In this document: piece by piece, positions 57,335 to 64,000 of the stretch | Layout: every line of letters begins with the position of its first letter | How positions within the stretch are numbered: position 1 is the first letter of the stretch | NCBI GenBank assembly: GCA_012184525.1 | Contig: WOFQ01000019.1 | Span: forward strand, 516,047-580,046 | Length of the DNA: 64,000 nucleotides | Reading direction: 5' to 3' | From: Xenoacremonium recifei | Taxonomy: Eukaryota > Ascomycota > Sordariomycetes > Hypocreales > Nectriaceae | Translations under genes and position numbers: made by a program | Notes under the pieces: model-generated | What the model was told of the DNA's origin: nothing | Databases searched by the model: none | What the model saw: the letters and a program-made list of their open reading frames with translations, nothing else

Positions 57335-59311
57335 CTATGGGCTAATGCCTGGTCGTTCTTCGTGAGAAACCTGAGTCTTCATAGAAGGTAACGCATCCAT
57401 ATTGAGCCCTTCCAGTTTTGTCAAGACAGCACCGATATCGTTCGAATCTAACTGATACTTTCCAAATTTACGGATAGGCACACCGCTCTCAAACAGTTTC
57501 TCGACTTCCTCCAGGCTACGGTTCTTAAGCTCGGGTATGCAGAAATAGCCAAATATAGCCGCCAGCAACGACATGCCCCCATATCTGCAAAATTAGTTAG
57601 CTCAAAATTACCTCTGGCCGAGACTAGCCCGGCAATGCCTTATGAGTGACACATACATAAACCCAACCTGGCTTCCCAAGCCGGCGTAGTCCGCATCCAA
57701 AAGATACGGCAGTGTAAAAGACACCACAAAACTGGGGCAGGAAATCGTCAGTTCCGATATAGGGAATACTTTTTTTATCGGTGGCCCACATGGTTGCAAT
57801 ATTAACTGATGCTCCGATACGAACCGTCTTATCGCGAAGACGGGAGGCTGGTAATTCTGTCATGAGAGTATAGTATAGAGGCGCAATTGTGGCGCAATAA
57901 GTCATTTGGAAGAGAAGCATTGTGGCCACAATACCCTGACTAACCGAATAGGAGATAGGAGACTGAACCCCGAGACCACCTGAGACCATTAGTATCATAA
58001 ACATTAAAGTTGAACCTGAGATCCATAATTTCCGACGCCCAACACGGTCGACCATCATAATGCCGACAAATGCCCCAAGCGAATTAAGCGCTGTTGAGGT
58101 AACGGTCACATCAAATGGATTTATTGTGCCCAGCGACTTGACGAATAAAGCAGAAAGGTGGCCAGTGAAGAATTGCCCTGTCGCCTGTAAGAAGAAAGCC
58201 ACTCCGATAACAATGAGTGTTCGGCGGCTGTTATGGCCTTTGAAGAGTTCTGCCCAAGTGCCGTTGTCCTCCTCTTCGTGTAAAGATGCCTGAATAAGCG
58301 CAAGTTCTGTCTCGTGAGAAGTTGCACTGCTGTCGCGGCGAAGTATGTTCAAAGCTTTCAAGGCATCATCGTATCTCTCCTGCATGAGAAGCCAGCGCGG
58401 GGACTGAAGCGATGGTGTTAGCTCCGGACTACGTAACAAGGTAGGTTGTCTATTGACACGTGTCATCAACGTACCTCGGGAATGAACCATATACAGCTGG
58501 CAACAAAGATAGGAATGACGAAGTACAAGCCGTATGGAATCATCCTATCGTTGAGCAAAGAAAAGACTAGTCAGTAGACGCTTCAAGTCCGCAGCGTAGT
58601 GCTCTACCTACCAGGATCTGTCGTCTTGGATCTCGCTAGTGCCACGGCAGATGCTATTCACCAAGAGGCCACCAAGGGCAAGTGAAAGCTGATACGACCC
58701 CACAGCGAAGCCGCGAACTGGTGCGGGCACAACTTCAGACTGATAAACTGGGACAGAACTGAGTTCCATTCCAATATAGATATAATTCAAAACGCGACCA
58801 ACTAGGAGCTGCCACTTATTATGATTGACTCCAGTAGTTATTAGAATTATGGCGGCGCATAGTGCCCAGATAGACATGCAAAATATTGTCATACGGCGGC
58901 CGAAACGAGCACTGATGAAACTGCCAATCCAGGCACCTGTTACAAGTCAGTAGCCGATATCCAGAGATGTTTATCATCCAATCTTTCTCAGGGGAGCTAA
59001 CCGGCAGCAAACCCAATATATACCAAACTATTGATTAGGGAGACGTAGAAAGTCGAGAGTGTGCATGCGCCGTTAGAGTCACATACTCCAAAGTCTCGGG
59101 TGAAGGCGTTCATCGCTTGGGTTGAATTGAACCCCTGTTGATCAAAGGCTGGAGATATGTCAGACGGGTTGACTACAAAAGAGATTACATCTCACGTACC
59201 GTAATTGAAAGTAGAGATAGCTACTAACCCGCATGCAAGCGCCAGGTTCTTAGTGAAGTGCTGGGTGAAATAGCTGGGCCTAAACGTCTCAAGGGTGATT
59301 CCGTGAGGCAT
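57335..59311 (-). CDS. MFS sugar transporter
   Basis: Seven exons: 59311-59200, 59148-59002, 58936-58612, 58544-58475, 58403-57790, 57731-57657 and 57584-57335, giving 530 residues and about twelve hydrophobic segments. Sugar-porter motifs are present: ARFGRRMTIF, an R-G-F-A-V-G loop after the fourth span, PESPRWLLMQERYDDALKAL, DRVGRRKLW and the C-terminal PELKNRSLEEVEKLFESG. The family imports hexoses, disaccharides or related compounds; the substrate is not predictable here. The weakest junction is the fifth intron (57732-57789) with a GTGGGC donor. Many small introns are typical for these genes. It is convergent with the pseudouridine gene, whose product yields ribose-5-phosphate, but no functional link is shown. 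Confidence 0.87.
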
Positions 59312-60445
59312 CCTTCTTTGTAGCTGATTTTTAGAAATCACCTTCAGAACGTGTAGGACCAAGTTAAGTCAGGTAGTGAAAAGATCTAGGGTGTCCTAAA
59401 TCAAAGCAAGACGCGGCGCGCTGTAAAATCTGGAGAACGATCCCAGCCTTTTATAGGTGCTTAAAATGGCAAGGGTATCAAACGGCGTTGTGTTAAGAGT
59501 CATGCAATTTGCTAAGATCCTTGCCGTATTTGTCCTAACGCGGGGATGCGGGGTACCCCGCGTATTACCTCCTGCACCAACATTGCGGAGCACGCTAGCT
59601 TCTCAGGGCCACGTCAGGGCTGCGAAAGCCATGCCACCGCAATGATCAATTACTCGTGACCTAAGAGCAACGCACAAGAATATTGATATTTAGGGACTTT
59701 TTCTTAATTTCTTTTCAGGGCAATGATTTCATTCCATACATTAAGCGAGAACCCGCGGACAGAACAGTACCTATTGAGTAAACTCTCCCGTGGTTCACGA
59801 TGCCACTAATCCAGACTCTCGCTCGGTCCTTGCATTATTTAGTGCCTAGCACAATCTGGAAACTGTTGGGTAGGTTTAGCGGTCGGGAGGTTCGGCAGGT
59901 TGGGTCGGCAAGGAGCCTCGGCAGGAAGGTTCGGTATCGACAGGCTTGACAGACTCGGCCGAGCCGATGGTAGCAAAAGTTCCAACAAGAACCCTTCCGT
60001 ATGCGATTGGTCATTGTCGGCATCTGGGCGCAAAATGATTCCTAGAAGAAGGGCCCGTGCGGGGACCGGAAAGAACATCTCTGCTTCAGTCCAGTTTCGG
60101 GAAGCGGAGGAATATACGATGAAACGGGTTCACAGTAAAGCATCAAGCTGCTGGTCCTAGACCTTAAAGGTAAGTCTCGTATCTACGATCTGCCAAGGGT
60201 CCTTTGAAGCACGTCTCCATCTGAAAGTTGTTACTAAAATGAAGGTCTCTATCTCATAGTGCTAGGTGCAGATGGTTGGACATAAAAGTCCCTATCCTCG
60301 TCCCGTATGATTGTTTCTCATCTAGTCATGTTTCTTTTGGGTCTTTAGCACGGCTCTAAGATGTAATTTGACAAGAGACTGGCATAACCAGGCTTATCTC
60401 ATGATGAAACTGACCTGATTTGACTGCTGTCATGTCGATGAACAG
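59312..60445. other. Intergenic region between sugar transporter and sulfatase
   Basis: About 1.1 kb between two reverse-strand genes. It contains a Zn2Cys6-like palindrome (separate entry) and short TCGGCAGG-type repeats at 59878-59935. No gene was recognised. Confidence 0.45.
59548..59561. promoter_or_regulatory. 14-bp palindrome GCGGGGTACCCCGC upstream of the sugar transporter
   Basis: A perfect palindrome containing CGG-N6-CCG, a typical Zn2Cys6 dimer site, about 240 bp before the transporter ATG. A further ACGCGGGG at 59538-59545 mirrors the right arm CCCCGCGT. Confidence 0.45.
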
Positions 60446-62404
60446 TCATACAACCCGATTTCCGCTGCGATCAAAGCGCTTAGGCGTATGAAAGAACTTC
60501 TGCGGATTCTCTTTTGCTCCCTTTTGCCAATACTCAAATTCCATCCAACCGTCGTCAGGCATCTGTTCTTCAGTTGCTGCAATATACTCGCCAAGCTCTG
60601 GATTCAGAGGAACCACGCCAGTTTCAACAACGTATCTATCCCAAAACCCCAGAAGTTCCTTCAAAGTCTCGGGCCTTTCCTTGGAAAGGTCATGCACCTC
60701 TCCTGGGTCAGTGTCTAGATCAAATAGCTCCCAACGATCTGATCCTGTATGAGATAGCCCCTTCCTAGTCGAAGGCAGATAAACAGCTTTCCAGTTTCCT
60801 TTACGAATAGCGGCTCTGCCGCTAATTTCCCACCCCTCAACAAACCCATCTGGATGGATGGAGGCAGACTTTCCCTGTAACCAAGGTACCATGCTCTGGC
60901 CTCGCATGCTGACCACTTCTCGGCCCTTGAATACTGGCGCTGGGTGCTGTATCCCAGCCATGTCCAGAAACGTTGGCATGATATCCATAACAGTTGAGAA
61001 CGTATGGGTTATACTATTTTCCAGAGTTGGATTAGCATAACTTATAGGAAGCTTAGCAATAAGCGGAACCCGTATGCCACCTTCAGTTGTGAAGGACTTA
61101 TATAGTCGTGATGGTGCTGTAGAAGCCTGTGCCCAACGAGGACCATACCAGATAAACGAGTTATAGTTGCCCAGATTCTCGAGGCTATTATCATAATGCC
61201 TCTGAAGGTATTTCATCGGGCCACTCAGAAAGGCGGGATTCGCCTCATGAGCACCACCCTCAGCTCCGTTATCTGATAAGAATAGAATAAGAGTATTATC
61301 GAATTCTCCAATCTCGTTTAGATAGTCGCAAATCTTGCCCACGTTATAGTCAATACATTCCACCATGCCAGCATAGACTTCCATTGCCCGAGCTGACTTG
61401 GCACGATGCTCGAATGATAGGTCTTCCCACTTGGGGACCTCATCAGCAACCATGGGATGCGGCTCAACGTCTTTTTCAATTAACCCAAGCTCTTTAAGCC
61501 TAGCCAATCGATGAAGCCTTAAAGCGTCTGGTCCATCATTATATATCCCACGGTAATGCTGTATATATTCTTGAGGTGCCTGCAAAGGCCAATGGGGTGC
61601 AGTGAAGGGAAAGTACGCAAAGAATGGTTGCTCTGCGGTTTTCGAGTCTTGTGCCTCGGATCGAGACTTGTGCCAATCCTTCAAATAGTCTAATAGATTA
61701 TCGCCGTAGCTGTCGGAAGAGTAGAAGTCCTTGGGGAGATCAAAGACGTACTCATTATCTCTGATATGTATAGGATAGAGATGACTGAACATGCGTGGGG
61801 CTTCTTCAGCAACTTCTAGCTGTGGCTCCCATCCATAATGGTTTGATGATCCAGGGAGGAGCGCAAATGACCTCTCAAAGCCTCTGGCAAAGGGTGACTT
61901 ATCTTTTTGCAGTCCAAGATGCCACTTCCCTGAGCATAGCGTTAGGTAACCAGCATCCCGGAGAAGCTCTGGTAAGGTGACAACACGCTCGTTTAAGTAG
62001 CCCTCATAGCCAGGTTTGCCACGGGCTGGCGCCTGGTTCTCTTTGAGGCCCTTGGGGTTAGCTCCATGAGGAGTTGAAAGCCACTCAATGAGAGTCCCGA
62101 GGCCCGCGATATGGTTATCCGTGCCTGTCAAAATCTTCCAGAAGGTTACTTACTGGTTGCCGTGATGTGGATGTGCACGTACCATTGATCGGGAAGGGCT
62201 ACAAAGCGCCGTTGCGTGGAAATCTATCACGAATGAGCTTTATAGATCCCCTCAAAATTTGTGCTATGAATTACCAGTGAATCGTATGCCATTTTTTGCA
62301 AGCTTGTCGATGTTCGAAGTTTTGATCTCGCTGCCATAGCAACCGACATCGGAGAAGCCTAGGTCGTCAGCGAGGAAGATGAGAAAATTAGGTCGTTTTG
62401 CCAT
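60446..62404 (-). CDS. Arylsulfatase-type sulfatase
   Basis: Exons are 62404-62275, 62223-62183 and 62134-60446, giving 619 residues. The N-terminus MAKRPNFLIFLADDLGFSDVG holds the metal-binding Asp13-Asp14. The sulfatase signature CSPSR, with Cys51 expected to become formylglycine, is encoded in the small second exon; the next junction restores SMILTGTDNHIAGLG. LCSGKWHLG and LFLSDNGAEGG complete the active site. The enzyme hydrolyses sulfate esters, probably for sulfur scavenging. No signal peptide precedes the first strand, so an intracellular location is likely. The third exon start (ATT at 62134) was chosen because the nearby alternative AG breaks the frame. It is the last recognisable gene before the AT-rich end. 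Confidence 0.9.
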
Positions 62405-62786
62405 TTTATGTTTGATTAATGTGTTCTCCTATGTGAGGTCGTTTAGAACTTCTCGAGGCGAAAAACATCAAGAAAGACAGGCTTGATTTAATGAATAATT
62501 CTGTAGGACATGAGAACGTTGCTCATTTCCCTTTTAGTTGAGGTATGGGTCTTGAGCGTTGATCTACCCCAAGCGATCCATCCGACCCGACCGACCAAAC
62601 AACAGTACCGCTCTCTCCCCGCACGCTTCACTGTGCAATAAAAAGCCGCATACCGAGAGCCAGCGACGAGGTTCAACAAGTATTGCAGATCAGAAGGATC
62701 CAACCGTGTTAAGCTATTTTCTAATCAACGAACCTTTTCGTATTCAACGAACCCCCCTACATGACAAAACTGTCATTGAGGGGTGG

Positions 62787-62850
62787 ATTTACTCCGCCCA
62801 AGTATACTGGTGGAAACCATAATAGAGCCCCCATACTTGGGTGGAGTAAA
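62787..62850. repeat. Imperfect inverted repeat ATTTACTCCGCCCAAGTAT
   Basis: Left arm 62787-62805; the right arm 62833-62850 is its complement (ATACTTGGGTGGAGTAAA) with one mismatch, around a 27-bp spacer. A close copy of the left arm, with a 2-bp gap, lies at 42493-42514. Confidence 0.55.
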
Positions 62851-63645
62851 ATTACTCCCTACTACCGAATTTTCATATAGGGAGGAGGGGGTAGGAGGTC
62901 ATGATGAGGGGAGAGACTCATTAATCCAGGAAGAAAAGTAACTTCGAATTTATATGTACAGTTAGCGGCCAAAAGTCTGCGGCCACGCCCCACCACATGC
63001 GTCAAATGCGATTGCATCTGCCAACTACCCTGATGCAATACTACAATAGTATTTAATTAAGATACCCTTATAAGAATCTTTTAGTATTAAAATAAGCATT
63101 GATTTTGTTAACATGCTTATGAATTTTCTGTGAAAATAAAAACAGCTGTTTTTATAAAATTAAATAAATAAGTATTATTATAATATATTATGATAAGTCT
63201 AATACTAATTATTAAATAATTAATTATATCTAATAAGACTAGGAAAGTTAATCAATATTAATAAATTGAAAGAGGTTAGGAAAGCTTTATATTCTAATTA
63301 ATATAAAAAATATTACATTAATTAGGTCATAGAAAAAGGTTATAAAATTATATATAACTGCCTTTATAATGAGGCTATTATAGAGTTTTATTATTAGATT
63401 ATCTAATATATTTTAGGTAAAGATATAGGGTTTCAAAGGGGCTAAAATTCATATTTATTAATAAAAAGAAGGCTTAAATTTATATAAAATTAGGTTAATT
63501 AGGTAAATAAATAAAAAATATAAATAATATTAAAGTTATTATGATTATTGAATATAACACACCTACACACGCATACAGACCACCAAAGGAGGGCGTTCAA
63601 ATATCACACACAGCTATAGATATAACACACGGCTATAATCCGTGG

Positions 63646-63685
63646 TCAGGAAATCGGTTGATAGGAAATCAGCTGATAGGAAATC
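63646..63685 (+). repeat. Tandem 14-bp repeat with AGGAAATC core
   Basis: Three successive units of about 14 bp sharing AGGAAATC(A/G) and TGAT; a related GATAGAAATC follows near 63744. Confidence 0.5.
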
Positions 63686-63769
63686 GAGTATTCTGAAAAG
63701 CCGGCATAATGCATATATATAGGCCTTGTGTCTCCAACCTAGCTGATAGAAATCAGTAACTTTAACATA

Positions 63770-63927
63770 TCTATTACTTCCACTGTCTACGCCTAGTACC
63801 CACTTTTTATATATATAGAGCCTCAGAAATAATTTAAATACCTATTCCCTTAAAAATAGGGATACTAATATAATATAAGCCTTTCTGTAAAAATTGGGTA
63901 CTAGTTATAGACAGTGGAAGTAATAGA
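63770..63927. mobile_element. 158-bp MITE with 40-bp terminal inverted repeats and TA target duplication
   Basis: Ends TCTATTACTTCCACTGTCTA at 63770 and its complement ending at 63927; the 40-bp arms differ at four positions. TA flanks both sides (63768-63769, 63928-63929), as in Tc1/mariner-type elements. The interior is AT-rich and non-coding, so any movement would need a transposase supplied elsewhere. Confidence 0.75.
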
Positions 63928-63939
63928 TATAACGTACTC

Positions 63940-63973
63940 CACAAGCGAGTCGCGCACACAAGCGAGTCGCGCA
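63940..63973 (+). repeat. Two tandem copies of a 17-bp unit CACAAGCGAGTCGCGCA
   Basis: Exact direct repeat at 63940-63956 and 63957-63973, GC-rich against the AT-rich surroundings. Confidence 0.7.
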
Positions 63974-64000
63974 CTTTTAACCACTACGCGTACATATTCC

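Larger units (their letters stand above)
62405..64000. other. Repeat-rich, AT-rich region without genes
   Basis: The final 1.6 kb shows no convincing ORF. From about 63041 to 63560 the DNA is dominated by A/T with TAATTA and TATAAA strings, consistent with repeat-induced point mutation of an old repeat. The flanks hold inverted and tandem repeats listed separately. Confidence 0.6.

Noticed and set aside
1..64000. CRISPR arrays, riboswitches, tRNA and rRNA genes
   Set aside because: None could be supported on reading; the organism is a eukaryote, so CRISPR is not expected, and no thiamine gene or leader with a TPP motif was seen.

Overview
This window is nuclear DNA from a filamentous ascomycete (Pezizomycotina), most likely a Sordariomycete and plausibly one of the Hypocreales. 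The genes are monocistronic on both strands, with short GT-AG introns (mostly 45-80 nt) and branch-site-like CTGAC/CTAAC motifs. The products are fungal: Zn2Cys6 regulator, Exo70, Rsc8, Srv2/CAP, and a fused pseudouridine enzyme. The genus cannot be fixed from sequence alone. I reconstructed exon structures by hand from reading frame, splice signals and family conservation; coordinates span start to stop including introns.

The left part (1-37 kb) is a housekeeping block: Serinc/TMS1 (cut by the window edge), an MFS transporter, the GPI inositol-deacylase Bst1, a 3.4-kb gene-poor stretch holding a 289-bp inverted-repeat element, the mismatch-repair gene PMS1, a four-TM membrane protein, adrenodoxin reductase Arh1 convergent with ETF-alpha, the SWI/SNF-RSC subunit Rsc8, carnitine acetyltransferase with mitochondrial and peroxisomal signals, Srv2/CAP, Mak32-like kinase, MCM3 and Exo70. 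PMS1 and MCM3, two S-phase genes, both carry paired ACGCGT (MCB) boxes in their promoters.

The right part (37-64 kb) is more accessory: an unannotated 38-aa cysteine-rich peptide gene, a 1239-aa enzyme joining 2H phosphoesterase, EEP nuclease, nucleotidyltransferase and MJ1316 domains (probable RNA repair), an unknown 332-aa protein, Yip1, and then a three-gene unit. That unit is a dialkylglycine decarboxylase, a Zn2Cys6 regulator and an amino-acid permease whose promoters share clustered CCGCGG motifs; I read it as a candidate catabolic cluster for alpha-aminoisobutyrate-type amino acids. It is followed by a fused pseudouridine-5'-phosphate glycosidase/pseudouridine kinase, a sugar transporter and a sulfatase. 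The last 1.5 kb is AT-rich and repetitive with a TA-flanked MITE, typical of a mutated repeat island.

The best candidates for new biology are the dialkylglycine decarboxylase cluster, the multidomain RNA-repair enzyme and the cysteine-rich micro-gene. No tRNA, rRNA, CRISPR array or prokaryotic operon is visible.
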